A DNA stretch of 64,000 nucleotides from Streptomyces malaysiense (GTDB lineage Bacteria > Actinomycetota > Actinomycetes > Streptomycetales > Streptomycetaceae). Positions 8,531-17,923 of this stretch are shown here, in pieces. The first letter of the stretch is position 1; each line of letters opens with the position of its first letter. The notes under the pieces were generated by a model. The model did not search any database. It was not told the origin of the DNA and was given only the letters and a program-made list of their open reading frames with translations. The translations under genes and the position numbers were made by a program. The stretch lies in the NCBI RefSeq assembly GCF_000980885.2, contig NZ_LBDA02000012.1:124001-188000 (forward strand), written 5' to 3'.

Positions 8531-9476
8531 GACGCCACTCCTCGTCCTGCCACCGGTGCGGCACCTGACGCTCCGAGAGGTCCACCTCGGTCCCGGCGGA
8601 GCCGAGGGCCGCCCCGATCCGCTCGGCCATGGCATCGCCGAGGAAATGGTGGTGCAGGTCCAGCCGCTTGAGATGGGTGAGCGGCCGGCCGCCCAGCAGG
8701 GCCTCGCCGCCGGCGTCGGTGAGGGTGCCCATCGACAGGTTCAGCGACTCCAGCTGGGCCACCACCGGCGCGGAGGCGACGGCCGCCGCGATCTCGTCCT
8801 GGATCTCGCTGTCCTGGAGGCCGAGGTGGCGCAACGCCGGGAGATGTACCCCGGCCAGGATCGGCGCGAGGTCGGCCACCGTCGTGTCGCCGCCGTACGC
8901 CTCCACGCCGAGCCACAGCTCCAGCCGCTCCAGGGCGGGCAGTTCGCAGGCGCCGACCGCCCGCACCACCTGTGCCGGCAGGCCGCCCGACTCGAACCGC
9001 AGCACCCGCAGCGCCTCGTGCCGCACGGGCCGCAGCGACAGCGGCTCCTCGCCGAGGCCGCACGAGTCGCCGCCGCGCACGGCCAGTTCCTCCAGCAGCG
9101 GGAAGGTCTCCAGGACGGGGGTGACGTCGGTGAGCTGGAGCCAGGAGATCTCGCACTCCTCGCCGGTGACGTCGGCGAGGAACAGGGCGCGCAGCGCGGG
9201 GAAACGTCCGGCGTCGGACAGGATCAACTCCAGCACCGGGCGAAGTTCGCTGTACTCGTCCTCCCACCAGGGCCCGATGACGAGTGCCCGGACCTCCGCG
9301 CTCGGTACCCGGTCCGTGAAGCTCTGCCACACCTCGGGGAACGGGATGTCCCCGGCCTCGAAGCAGTCCAGCCGCCAGGCCACGTCGCCCGCGGCCGGCA
9401 GCGCCTCCTCGCCCGGTTCGGGCAGGGTGCGGACGGGCAGTCCGTGAAAGGTCTCGAAGTGATCGGCGAAGGTCAT
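8511..9476 (-). CDS. STM4015 family protein (leucine-rich), copy A
   Basis: This 321-residue protein is made of repeated leucine-rich strands (FPALRALFLADV, FPLLEELAVRGG, LPALERLELWLGVEAYG, LPALRHLGLQDSE, LTHLKRLDLHHH), so it is probably a solenoid binding protein. It lies 7 bp downstream of its paralogue (copy B) and shares the blocks DTTVADLAPIL, LGLQDSEIQDEIAAAV and LNLSMGTLTD. It ends in HVAVSE, matching the TAVAE end of copy B. STM4015 is the non-enzymatic member of the STM4011-4015 set, and a scaffold or substrate-presenting role is speculation. Confidence 0.8.
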   Translation of the reverse strand: MTFADHFETFHGLPVRTLPEPGEEALPAAGDVAWRLDCFEAGDIPFPEVWQSFTDRVPSAEVRALVIGPWWEDEYSELRPVLELILSDAGRFPALRALFLADVTGEECEISWLQLTDVTPVLETFPLLEELAVRGGDSCGLGEEPLSLRPVRHEALRVLRFESGGLPAQVVRAVGACELPALERLELWLGVEAYGGDTTVADLAPILAGVHLPALRHLGLQDSEIQDEIAAAVASAPVVAQLESLNLSMGTLTDAGGEALLGGRPLTHLKRLDLHHHFLGDAMAERIGAALGSAGTEVDLSERQVPHRWQDEEWRHVAVSE

Positions 9477-9483
9477 GTCGGCC

Positions 9484-10434
9484 TCACTCCGCGACCGCGG
9501 TGTAGCGGTGCACGACGCCGTCGTGCTCCCAGGTGTCGCCGGGCTCGGACATGTCGACCTCGACACCGGACGGCTCCAGCGCCGCCCGGACCCGCTCGGC
9601 GATCGGCTCGGTGAGGTAGTTGTGGTGCAGGTCGAGCTTGGTCAGATGGGTGAGCGGCTGCCCGTCGAGCAGCGCGACCACGCCCTCGTCGGTCAGCACG
9701 CCCATGGACAGGTCGAGCGAGGTCAGCTGGGCGACGACCGGGGCCCCCGCGACGGCGGCGGCGATCTCGTCCTGGAACTCGCTGTTGCGCAGGCCGAGGT
9801 GGCGCAGCGCCGGGAAGCCGCCGCCCGCGAGGAACGGGGCGAGGTCGGCCACCGTCGCGTCGCCGCCGTACTCCGACACACCGAGCCATATGTCGAGGTT
9901 CTCCAGCGCGGGCAGTTCGCTCCCGGCGACACCGCGCACGACCTCGCCGGGCAGACCGCCGGTCTCGAGACGGAGCGTGCGCAGACGCTCGTGGCGCACC
10001 GCCGGGAAACGCAGTTCGGAGCCGCCGCGGACCCCGAACTCCTCCAGCAGCGGATAGGCGCGCAGGACCGGGGTGACATCGGACTGCTGGATCCAGGAGA
10101 TCTCCGCCTCCTCCATCTCCAGGTCACCGATGAACACGGCCCGCAGACCGGTCAGCCGCTCCCGGGCCTTCACCAGGCAGTCCACGACGAGTCCGGAGTC
10201 GCTCTCGTAGGCCTCGCCCCACGGGCCCACGACGATCGCGAGTACACCGGCGGGATCCACCGTCTCCAGGAAGTGGTCCCACCGCTCCTCGAAATCCACG
10301 TCCGAGTCACCGTACGCATCGACGGCGATCCGCCACGCCACGGCGTCCGCCGCCGGCAGCTCCCGCTTCGACCCGGGTTCGAACTCGAAGGCCGGAAGGC
10401 CGTGCAGTTCCTTCAGATGTTCGACGTTCGACAT
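9484..10434 (-). CDS. STM4015 family protein (leucine-rich), copy B, first gene of operon
   Basis: This 316-residue paralogue of the next gene has the same leucine-rich repeats (LPALENLDIWLGVSEYG, FPALRHLGLRNSE, LTHLTKLDLHHNYL) and ends in HRYTAVAE. ATG 10434 is preferred because the 23 upstream residues cover the palindromic promoter region. It leads the operon copyB-copyA-STM4014-STM4013-STM4012-STM4011. The tandem duplication implies that a pair or heterodimer is useful, or that copy number is drifting. Confidence 0.8.
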   Translation of the reverse strand: MSNVEHLKELHGLPAFEFEPGSKRELPAADAVAWRIAVDAYGDSDVDFEERWDHFLETVDPAGVLAIVVGPWGEAYESDSGLVVDCLVKARERLTGLRAVFIGDLEMEEAEISWIQQSDVTPVLRAYPLLEEFGVRGGSELRFPAVRHERLRTLRLETGGLPGEVVRGVAGSELPALENLDIWLGVSEYGGDATVADLAPFLAGGGFPALRHLGLRNSEFQDEIAAAVAGAPVVAQLTSLDLSMGVLTDEGVVALLDGQPLTHLTKLDLHHNYLTEPIAERVRAALEPSGVEVDMSEPGDTWEHDGVVHRYTAVAE

Positions 10435-10469
10435 GACGCGCTGGCCTCCAGGGACCGTGATCGTGCGGT

Positions 10470-10492
10470 GGTTGCAAGAATTTCTACCAACC
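10470..10492. promoter_or_regulatory. 23-bp palindrome upstream of the STM401x operon
   Basis: The half-site GGTTGCAAGAA is followed by a central T and TTCTACCAACC. Nine of eleven positions are symmetric. It lies 36 bp upstream of the first start codon, in the only intergenic gap of the operon, so it is a likely operator. No regulator gene is adjacent. Confidence 0.5.
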
Positions 10493-10601
10493 CGCACTGA
10501 CAACGCGGATGACGGGCCGTGGGAAGCCGCTCGCGGGGCCGAGGCCGAGCAGGCGCCGGAGGGGACGGCGACCCTGGTGGCCGAGGCCGGCGGCCCGGAT
10601 C

Positions 10602-10629
10602 GCGGTGTGCGGTGTGCGGTGTGCGGTGC
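10602..10629. repeat. Heptad tandem repeat, 4 x GCGGTGT
   Basis: Three perfect GCGGTGT units and a fourth GCGGTGC lie in the 222-bp gap between the MFS gene fragment and the STM401x operon. No function is visible, and it is a candidate slippage site. Confidence 0.8.
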
Positions 10630-10656
10630 AGGACGGTGGGGGAGCGGGCCCGGGGG

Positions 10657-11901
10657 CTACTTCGCCGCCGGGATGTCCGGGGCCGGCGCCCGGCCGAGGG
10701 AGCGGTCGAGAGCGGTCAGCAGCAGGTAGAGCACGTCGGCGCCGAGCATGATCCAGGCGAGGTGGTGCAGGCCGCCGGTGTCGATGCGCTGCCCGAAGGA
10801 CGCGGCGGCCGCGGAGGAGGCGATCATCGAGCCGATGTAGGCGAAGGTGCGCAGCAGCCCGGCCGAGGACGCGATCCGCTCGGGATCGGCCTGGAAGTAG
10901 ACGGAGTTCTGCAGGGCCAGATTGTTCAGTCCCTGCGGGATGCCGAAGACCAGGGTGACGAGGAAGAGCGTCCACAGCGGGCCGGCCCCGCCGAGCGTGA
11001 GCATCAGCAGGCAGGCGACGATCTGCCCCGCCGCACCGACCAGCAGCTTCCCGCGCACGCCAGGCCGCCGCCCGGAGACGACGGAGACCCCGATCGCCAC
11101 CAGGAACGTGGGGGTCTGCACCAGCCCGGCGCGGAAGGGGGACAGCCCGTAGCCCTCCTCGGTCCACTGGCTGAAGCCGTAGAGGAAGGCGTACGCGACG
11201 ACGTACGCGAGGAGTGCGCGCATGTACGTGAGCAGGAGCGGCGTGTTGCCGCCGAACACCCGCAGGTCGATGAAGGGGGTGCCGGCCCGTAGCTCCCGTA
11301 CCGCGAACCCGGCGCCGAGGGCGGCGGCGACCGCGAGCAGGTAGCCGTCACGCGGGTGGGGGTTCATCAGGAACAGCAGCAGCGAGGTGAGCGTCGCGGC
11401 GAACAGGACCATGCCGGGCAGGTCCAGCCGGGAGGCCAGGCGACCGCGCCGACCGGCCGGATCACCCGTCACGGGGGCCGACTCGGGCAGCCGGAGCAGG
11501 CCCAGCACCACGGAGGCGACGGACAGCGGCACGTTCAGCGCGAAGGTGGCGCGCCAGCCGCCCACCGCGATGAGCAGACCGCCGAGGAGTGGGCCGATGA
11601 CGGCGACGGTCTGGTTGGCGACCGCCAGCGCGGTCAGCACCCCGCCGGGACTGTCCCGCCCGGTGCGCTCGGTCTCGCCGCGCACCAGCGCCATCGCGGC
11701 CGGATAGCCCGAACAGGTACCGAATCCGAGCAGGACACGGGCGACGATCAGCACCGCCATGTTCGGGGCCAGGGCGCCGACCACGCCGGCGACCCCGACG
11801 AGGCTGGTGCTCGCGAGGAAGAGCCTGCGCGGCCCGAAGAGGTCGATGAGCCGCCCCACGACCGGCTGCCCCAGAGAGGTGGCCAGATAGAGGGCGGAGA
11901 C
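10657..11901 (-). pseudogene. MFS (DHA2-type) efflux transporter, C-terminal fragment
   Basis: This frame encodes most of a 14-helix-type MFS pump, beginning mid-protein at VSALYLATSLGQPVVGRLIDLFGPRRLF right against the transposon end. It continues through the signature LGFGTCSGYPAAMALVRGE and FIDLRVFG to its stop. The missing N-terminus is found at 29632-29815 on the same strand, beside a MarR gene. The gene is therefore split by about 17.7 kb of inserted DNA rather than simply degraded. A shortened protein could start at GTG 11859, but it would lack the first helix and is unlikely to work. Confidence 0.9.
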
Positions 11902-11939
11902 GGGGGCTGAGGAACATCCGAACGAAAACCGGCGCTAAG
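11902..11939 (+). repeat. Left terminal inverted repeat of Tn3-family transposon
   Basis: This 38-bp end starts GGGGG and contains GAACGAAAACCGGCGCTAAG, matching the Tn3 pattern G-run...GAACGAAAAC...TTAAG. It is complementary to the right end (20949-20986) at 36 of 38 positions. Confidence 0.92.
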
Positions 11940-12032
11940 CCCTTCGCGGGCCTGAGAGCGCTTTGACCTGGGGCTCTGCGGGGGCGGAGCCTTCGGCAGT
12001 CGTGTTGATCATTGACTGTCTGGAGGCCCGGG

Positions 12033-15000
12033 GTGCCGGTCGAGTTTCTGACGGATTCGCAGGCTGCGGCGTACGCGGCGTACGACGGGGCGCCGTCGCG
12101 TACCGAGTTGGAGCGGTTCTTCTTCCTGGACGACGCGGATCGGGCGCTGATTGAGCCGAAGCGGCGGGCGCACAACCGGCTGGGCTTCGCGGCCCAGCTC
12201 ACGACCGCGCGGTATCTCGGGGTGTTCCTGGACGACCCGACCGACGTGCCGGCGGAGGTCGCCGACTATCTCGCTGAGCAGCTCGGCATCGCGGACGTGT
12301 CGGTGCTGAAGACGTACGGCGATCGGGAGAACACCCGGCTCGATCACGTCCGTGAGCTGCGGCGCGTTCTGGAGTACACGGAGTTCGCCGAGGCGGAGGC
12401 GGAGCTGCGGGTGTGGGTGGACGCGCGGGCCTGGACAACCGGGGAGGGCCCGAAGGCGCTGTTCGATGCGTCGGTGGGGTGGCTGCGGGAGCGTCGGGTG
12501 CTGCTGCCCGGGGTGACGACGCTGGCCCGGCTGGTGGCCTCAGTGCGGGAGGCAGCGAACCAGAGGCTGTGGGAGACCCTCTATGGGCTGCTGAGCACTG
12601 GTCAGCGGGCCGTGCTCGATTCTCTGCTGACGGTGCCGCCGGGGGCCCGGGTGTCGGAGTTGGACCGGCTGCGGCGGGGCCCGGTCCGGATCTCCGGGCC
12701 TCAGATGAAGTGGGCGCTCGCGCGGGCGGCGGAGATTGCCGACTTCGGTATGGCCGAGGTGGACGTGTCCGCGATACCGCCGCGGCGGCTGGCGGAGCTG
12801 TCGCGGTACGGGGTGGACGGCAAGGCGTCACTGCTGCGTCGGCACGGCGACTCGCGGCGCCTGGCCACGCTGCTGGCCACCGCGGCCTATCTGACGACCC
12901 GCGCGGTCGACGACGCCCTGGATCTGTTGGAGGTGCTGATCGCGACGAAGCTGCTGGCCAGGGCGGAGCGGGAGACGGCGAAGGAGAAGCTGAAGACGCT
13001 GCCGAGGGTGGAGCGGGCGGGCGCGAAGCTGGCCGCCGCGTTCCAGGTCGTGTTCGACACTACGAGCGAGCAGGTCGACACCGACAGCGGGGAGATCACT
13101 CCACCGAAGGTGGAGACCCTGGAGGCGATGTGGGCGGAGATCGAGCAGGTCGTGCCGCGTGACGAGCTGGCTGCCGCGCTTGCCGCGCTGTTCGAGCTGA
13201 CTCCGCCGCTCGACTCCGATGCGGACGAGGCATGGCGGAGCCAGCTCCTGACCCGGTTCGGCACCGTACGGCCGTTCCTGGGGCTCCTGGTCCAGGTCGT
13301 CGACTTCGGGGCGACGCCGGAGGGGCTGCCGGTCCTGAGGGCGCTGAAGACCCTGCCCGACCTGATGGGCAGGAAGAAGGTCGGCCCTGCCGAGATCGAC
13401 ACCGGCCTGCTCAATGGGTCGTGGCGGCGCCTGGTGCTGTCGGCGCCGCACCTGGAGCCGGGCACGGTGGACTGGAAGGCGTACGCGTTTTGCGTGCTGG
13501 AACAGCTGCACCGGATGCTGCGCCGGCGGGAGGTGTTCGCGAAGAACTCCTCCAAGTGGGGTGACCCGCGGGCGAAGCTGCTGGACGGAGCGGCGCGGGA
13601 GCAGGCCAAGCCCACCGTGCTGGCGTCGCTCAACCTGCCCGCTGAAGCGGGCGAGCACCTGACGGCGCGGGCCGCGCTGCTGGACGGCACCTACCGTGAG
13701 GTCGCCGGGCGGGTGCCTGCGAACTCCCAGATCGTGTTCGACGACGACGGACGGCTGCACTTCGCTGCCCTGGAGCCGGAGCCCGAACCGGCCTCGCTGC
13801 GCGACCTGCGGGAAGCGGTGGAGGCGATGCTGCCCAGGGTCGACCTGCCCGAGGTGCTGCTGGAGGTGTTCTCGTGGACCGGCGCCGACCAGGCGTTCAC
13901 GTCCGTCACCGGCGGCGAGGCGAGGCTGAAGGACCTGAACGTGACGATCGCCGCGCTGCTGGTGGCGCACGCGTGCAACGTCGGCTACACCCCGGTCATC
14001 GGCTCTGCGGACGCGCTGAAGTACGGGCGCTTGTCGCACGTCGACCAGACCTATCTGCGCCTGGCGACGTACCGGGCCGCGAACGCGGCGCTGATCGACT
14101 ACCAGGCATCGATCCCGCTCGCGCAGGCGTGGGGCGGCGGGCTGGTGGCCTCCGTGGACGGCATGCGGTTCGTCGTGCCGGTGCCGAGCGTGTACGCGCG
14201 GCCGAACCCCAAGTACTTCGGGCGCCGAGGCGGCGCCACCTGGCTCAACATGATCAATGACCAGGCGGCGGGGCTGGGCGGGAAGGTGGTGGCCGGCACT
14301 CCGCGCGACTCGCTGTACGTGCTGGACGTCCTCTACGACCGCGACGGCGGCAAGCGCCCCGAGACGATCGTCACCGACACCGCCTCCTACAGCGACATTG
14401 TCTTCGGCCTGCTCACCCTCGCCGGGTTCGCGTACGCGCCGCAGCTCGCTGACCTGCCCGACCAGAAGATGTGGCGCATCGACCGCACCGCGGACTATGG
14501 CGCCTTCCAGGACGCCGCCCGCGGCCGGGTCGACCTCGCCCGCATCGAACGGCACTGGGAGGACATCCTGCGGATCACCGGTTCCATCCACACCGGCGCG
14601 GTGCGCGCGTACGACGTGATCCGGATGCTGTCGCGCGACGGGCGCCCCACCCCGCTCGGCGACGCGATCGCGCACTACGGCCGGATCGCCAAGACCCTGC
14701 ACATCCTGCGCCTGGCCGACGAACCCGGCTACCGCCGCCAGATCAAGGTGCAGGCCAACCTTCAGGAGGGCCGCCACTCCCTCGCCCGGAAGATCTTCCA
14801 CGGCCGCTCGGGGCAGCTCTACCAGCGTTACCAGGACGGCATGGAAGACCAGCTCGGCGCGCTCGGCCTGGTCCTCAACGCCCTCGTGCTGTTCACGACG
14901 CGGTACACGGACGCCGCGGTGAACCAGCTGCGCACGGACGGCTTCGACGTCCGCGACGAGGACGTGGCCCGCCTCTCACCCTTCGTGCGGCACCACATCA

Positions 15001-15089
15001 ACATGCTCGGCCGCTACTCCTTCCAGCTCCCCGACCTGCCCGGAGGCTTGCGACCACTGCGTGATCCGGATGCCGTAGACGGCGAGTGA
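12033..15089 (+). CDS. tnpA: Tn3 family transposase TnpA
   Basis: This 1,018-residue transposase has an N-terminal DUF4158 domain (VPVEFLTDSQAAAY) and a C-terminal DDE catalytic domain. The acidic residues are visible in VTDTASYSD, QLADLPDQ and ANLQEGRHSLARKIFHG. The length is normal for the family. GTG 12033 is preferred over an in-frame codon at 12012 because GGAGG lies 7 nt before it and homologues begin with (M)PVEFLT. It mediates replicative transposition through the 38-bp ends. The frame is intact, so the element may still be active. Confidence 0.95.
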   Translation: MPVEFLTDSQAAAYAAYDGAPSRTELERFFFLDDADRALIEPKRRAHNRLGFAAQLTTARYLGVFLDDPTDVPAEVADYLAEQLGIADVSVLKTYGDRENTRLDHVRELRRVLEYTEFAEAEAELRVWVDARAWTTGEGPKALFDASVGWLRERRVLLPGVTTLARLVASVREAANQRLWETLYGLLSTGQRAVLDSLLTVPPGARVSELDRLRRGPVRISGPQMKWALARAAEIADFGMAEVDVSAIPPRRLAELSRYGVDGKASLLRRHGDSRRLATLLATAAYLTTRAVDDALDLLEVLIATKLLARAERETAKEKLKTLPRVERAGAKLAAAFQVVFDTTSEQVDTDSGEITPPKVETLEAMWAEIEQVVPRDELAAALAALFELTPPLDSDADEAWRSQLLTRFGTVRPFLGLLVQVVDFGATPEGLPVLRALKTLPDLMGRKKVGPAEIDTGLLNGSWRRLVLSAPHLEPGTVDWKAYAFCVLEQLHRMLRRREVFAKNSSKWGDPRAKLLDGAAREQAKPTVLASLNLPAEAGEHLTARAALLDGTYREVAGRVPANSQIVFDDDGRLHFAALEPEPEPASLRDLREAVEAMLPRVDLPEVLLEVFSWTGADQAFTSVTGGEARLKDLNVTIAALLVAHACNVGYTPVIGSADALKYGRLSHVDQTYLRLATYRAANAALIDYQASIPLAQAWGGGLVASVDGMRFVVPVPSVYARPNPKYFGRRGGATWLNMINDQAAGLGGKVVAGTPRDSLYVLDVLYDRDGGKRPETIVTDTASYSDIVFGLLTLAGFAYAPQLADLPDQKMWRIDRTADYGAFQDAARGRVDLARIERHWEDILRITGSIHTGAVRAYDVIRMLSRDGRPTPLGDAIAHYGRIAKTLHILRLADEPGYRRQIKVQANLQEGRHSLARKIFHGRSGQLYQRYQDGMEDQLGALGLVLNALVLFTTRYTDAAVNQLRTDGFDVRDEDVARLSPFVRHHINMLGRYSFQLPDLPGGLRPLRDPDAVDGE

Positions 15090-15105
15090 CCGCCACGCGG
15101 GAGAC

Positions 15106-15136
15106 GCCGACCAGCCCCTGCTGCGGGCTGGTCGGC
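15106..15136. terminator. Bidirectional hairpin between tnpA and the MFS gene
   Basis: A perfect 12-bp stem, GCCGACCAGCCC / GGGCTGGTCGGC with a 7-nt loop, sits between convergent tnpA and the MFS gene. It has no U-tract, as is usual in Streptomyces. Confidence 0.65.
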
Positions 15137-15155
15137 GGGGCTGCGGTTGGGTTGC

Positions 15156-16427
15156 TTAGATGGTCACGCCTGGCTGCCGCCGGGGCAGTTCGGCGTGCCG
15201 CACCGCCTTGGAGGCTAGGGCGATGCCCACGCCCAGGCTGGCGAAGATGCCGCAGCCGACGAACACCGGGGCGGCTCCCCAGGCTCCGATAGCGGCGCCG
15301 ACCAGCGGGTAGCTGAGGGGGGCGAGACCGACCATGGTGAGCATGACGACGGAGGTGACCCGGCCGAGATAGGCCGGATCCGCCGCAGTCTGTATGAGGG
15401 CGTTATCCAGACTGCCGAAGACACCCGCGTTCAGTCCGATGACCGCGGCCAGCACCACGGCGAGCCACAGGGTCGGCACCATCGCGATCGTGGCCGCGCC
15501 CGCGCAGCCCACGAGCAGCGTCCCGGCCATCATCAGGCCTGCACGGGGCAGCCAACCGGCGATCGCGAGCAGCGCGGCGCTGGCTGCGGCACCTGCGCTG
15601 AAGCTGCTGACTATCCAGCCGTAGCCGGAAGGGCCCCAGCCGCGTTCGGCGTTGAGGAGCACCATGCCGACGTTGAGGGTGCCGGTGAGGCCGAGTTCGC
15701 AGATGGCGCCGGCGGCGACGAGCGGGCCGATGAGGCGGTGGCGGCGGATGTAGCGCAGGCCGTCGAGCAGCTCCTGTCGCGCGGTGCTGGGCTCCGTCTG
15801 CTCGGCGCCGTTCGCCACGAGGGGCCGTATCCGTATCGTCAGCAGGAGCGGCAGGGACAGAGCGATGAGCAGTCCGGCGACGGTGAAGGCGGCCGCGGGT
15901 CCGCCGAGTCCCATGGCAAGGCCGCCGATCGGCGGGCCCGCGATCTGGCTGAGGCGCGTCGACAGCGTGCGCATGCCGGTGATCCGGGCCAGTTGGTCAG
16001 GGGCGGTGATCCGGGGCGGGAGGGCACCGACAGCGGGTACGAACAGCGCGTCGACGGCGCCGAAGACGAGCGCCACCGTGACCAGGATCCACAAGGCCGG
16101 CGCCGTCAGTGCGATACCGGCGGCCACCGCCAGGATGAGGAGGCAGCGCAGCGTGTCACTGCCGAGAATCACCCGGCGGGGGTCGAACCGGTCGGCCACC
16201 ACGCCCCCACCGAGCATGAGTAACGCCCGTGGTAACGCTCCGGAGGCCATGACGAGGCCGACTTCGGTAGGACCGGCGGCCTTCTGGGCGGACCAGCCCA
16301 GGGCGACGAAGTACACGCTGTCGCCGATGAGGGAGACGGTGTATGCGGTCAGCCAACGCAGCACGTTGCCGTCGCGGTGGGCCGGTGTGGAGGCGTGTTC
16401 GGGCAGGACTGTCTCTGAGGTGGCCAT
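15156..16427 (-). CDS. MFS efflux transporter (macrolide-efflux-like), transposon cargo
   Basis: This 423-residue, roughly 12-helix protein has MFS-3-type sequence (LGWSAQKAAGPTEVGLVMA, VADRFDPRRVILGSD, FVPAVGALPPRI). It probably exports a hydrophobic compound. It lies 32 bp downstream of an ArsR-like regulator on the same strand, making a regulator-pump pair, which is a typical resistance cargo for a Tn3-family element. The substrate is unknown. Confidence 0.85.
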   Translation of the reverse strand: MATSETVLPEHASTPAHRDGNVLRWLTAYTVSLIGDSVYFVALGWSAQKAAGPTEVGLVMASGALPRALLMLGGGVVADRFDPRRVILGSDTLRCLLILAVAAGIALTAPALWILVTVALVFGAVDALFVPAVGALPPRITAPDQLARITGMRTLSTRLSQIAGPPIGGLAMGLGGPAAAFTVAGLLIALSLPLLLTIRIRPLVANGAEQTEPSTARQELLDGLRYIRRHRLIGPLVAAGAICELGLTGTLNVGMVLLNAERGWGPSGYGWIVSSFSAGAAASAALLAIAGWLPRAGLMMAGTLLVGCAGAATIAMVPTLWLAVVLAAVIGLNAGVFGSLDNALIQTAADPAYLGRVTSVVMLTMVGLAPLSYPLVGAAIGAWGAAPVFVGCGIFASLGVGIALASKAVRHAELPRRQPGVTI

Positions 16428-16459
16428 CGTGGGCTCCAGTACGTCGGGATCCGGCTGAG

Positions 16460-17053
16460 TCAGGGCCGGAAGGGAAAGCCGTAGAGGTGCACGGACACGT
16501 GCTCGCGGTCCTCGGTGTCGTCGGCCGCCTTGGCGGCCTTGCCCCGCTCCCGCCAGCGCCGTGCCAGCGCCTCAAGCTCATCGCTCATCTCGGCGAGTTC
16601 GGCCGGGGTGAGGTCGAGCAGCCACTCGGAGCTGAAGGACGCATCGGTCCACGCCTTCCCCCAGGCGGACTTCTGGTCGAGATACGTGCGGTACTGGGCG
16701 ACGCGGGTGTCGAAGATCCCTCGGGTCACCGCGCCGACGGCGGCGGCTCCCTCGGGCGTGTCCGCGAAGTCCGAGTCGCGGAAGCCCCAGCCCTCTTCGG
16801 ATGCCACCTGCCACCACCGCTCACGGCCGTCGGCGCCCTGACCGCTCGCCTGCGTCACGAAGCCGTGCTCGGCCAGCTTGCGCAAGTGGTAGCTGACCAG
16901 CGACGGCGTTTCATCGACATGCTCGGCGAGCTGAGAAGCCGTCGCGGTGCCCGCGGCGTACAGCAGCCGGTACAGCTGCATCCGCAGCGGATTCATGAAC
17001 GCCCTCAACCGTGACAGGTCGGTGATCTGCTCAGGCTCGTGCTTCGGTCGCAT
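16460..17053 (-). CDS. ArsR-type winged-helix regulator (transposon cargo)
   Basis: This 197-residue protein has a winged helix at residues 15-80 (FMNPLRMQLYRLLYAAGTA, ASQLAEHVDETPSLVSYHLR, GRERWW) and a longer alpha-helical C-terminus, so it resembles the ArsR/PadR-like regulators paired with drug pumps rather than metal-sensing ArsR. No metal-binding cysteine motif is seen. ATG 17053 follows an inverted-repeat region. It probably controls itself and the downstream MFS pump. Confidence 0.85.
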   Translation of the reverse strand: MRPKHEPEQITDLSRLRAFMNPLRMQLYRLLYAAGTATASQLAEHVDETPSLVSYHLRKLAEHGFVTQASGQGADGRERWWQVASEEGWGFRDSDFADTPEGAAAVGAVTRGIFDTRVAQYRTYLDQKSAWGKAWTDASFSSEWLLDLTPAELAEMSDELEALARRWRERGKAAKAADDTEDREHVSVHLYGFPFRP

Positions 17054-17070
17054 GCACTCACCGTAGATAT

Positions 17071-17098
17071 GAAGCGAAAACTTCGCAATAACCGCTTC
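17071..17098. promoter_or_regulatory. Nested inverted repeats upstream of the ArsR-type gene
   Basis: GCGAA-AAC-TTCGC lies at 17074-17086, inside a wider GAAGCG...CGCTTC pair. It begins 18 bp before the regulator start and is the likely autoregulatory operator. Confidence 0.5.
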
Positions 17099-17296
17099 AG
17101 AATTGGGAGGCGCAAGCAACCCGGCTCCATGCGCAGGGGACTTGAGACAGCCCAACCCGGCTCGACTTGACTGCCGCTGACGACGAGGGATCGCGCCCGG
17201 CCAGGGAAAGTCCCACCGGGCCTTCCCCAGCCCTGGCTCGTTGACCAGCACAGACGACACGGTGAACAGGGTGTCGGTGAGAGCAGGGAGAGGGAG

Positions 17297-17923
17297 ATGA
17301 CGGTAGAGGTCGCTCCGGAGGTCCGGGCCGCGCAGCGGCGGATCGTCAGCACGATCAACGCGTCCGGGAGGCTGAACGCCGACGGGCTGGCACTGTGGCG
17401 GGAGGTCAACTGCGGCGAGTGGAAGGCCACCGCGGCCGACATCAGTCGGGACCTGGACCTGCTCCAGGTCCCGCACACCATCGTGACGGCTTTCCGCTTC
17501 CCGCTCGCCACCGCGTACAGCAAGGCCATGCGCGAGGGCGAGGAGGTCCGTATCCTGCGCAAGGACCTGGCTCACCTGGTGCCGTGGATGCCCTCGATGG
17601 AGCAGACCGTCGCCGACATCCCCGAGGACGCCCCGCACTGGGACTTCACGGTGTTCCAGCCCCGGGCCGACGGCATGGTCATCGCCAAGCTGGCGCTGTC
17701 GGCGGAGTGGCCCGCATGGTCGAAGAAGCAGGCCCGTGCCGCCCGGCTGGTCTGCGCGGAGTGCGACTACGACCTGCGCGAGTTCAAGGACGAGGCCCGG
17801 ATGCCGTTCGACGTCCGGCTGCCCGAGCGGCCCAAGGCTCGGCGGCTGGTGTGCGGACAGTGCTGCAATGACGGCGTGGACGAGATGGAGCGCCTGGCCG
17901 CGCTCGCGGGAAAGCCGTCTTGA
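17297..17923 (+). CDS. Hypothetical zinc-binding protein, transposon cargo
   Basis: This 208-residue protein is of unknown family. Its C-terminal third holds two Cys pairs (CAECDY and CGQCC), the spacing of a zinc ribbon. The N-terminal part (LWREVNCGEW, DISRDLDLLQVPHT) is helical. GGGAGAGGGAG precedes ATG 17297. It overlaps the next gene by 4 bp, so the two are co-translated. The function is unknown. Confidence 0.7.
   Translation: MTVEVAPEVRAAQRRIVSTINASGRLNADGLALWREVNCGEWKATAADISRDLDLLQVPHTIVTAFRFPLATAYSKAMREGEEVRILRKDLAHLVPWMPSMEQTVADIPEDAPHWDFTVFQPRADGMVIAKLALSAEWPAWSKKQARAARLVCAECDYDLREFKDEARMPFDVRLPERPKARRLVCGQCCNDGVDEMERLAALAGKPS

Noticed and set aside
12828..14801. A 657-codon open frame antisense to tnpA
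   Set aside because: It is a GC-bias shadow of the transposase gene. Its product is low-complexity Arg/Gly/His-rich, with no family motif.
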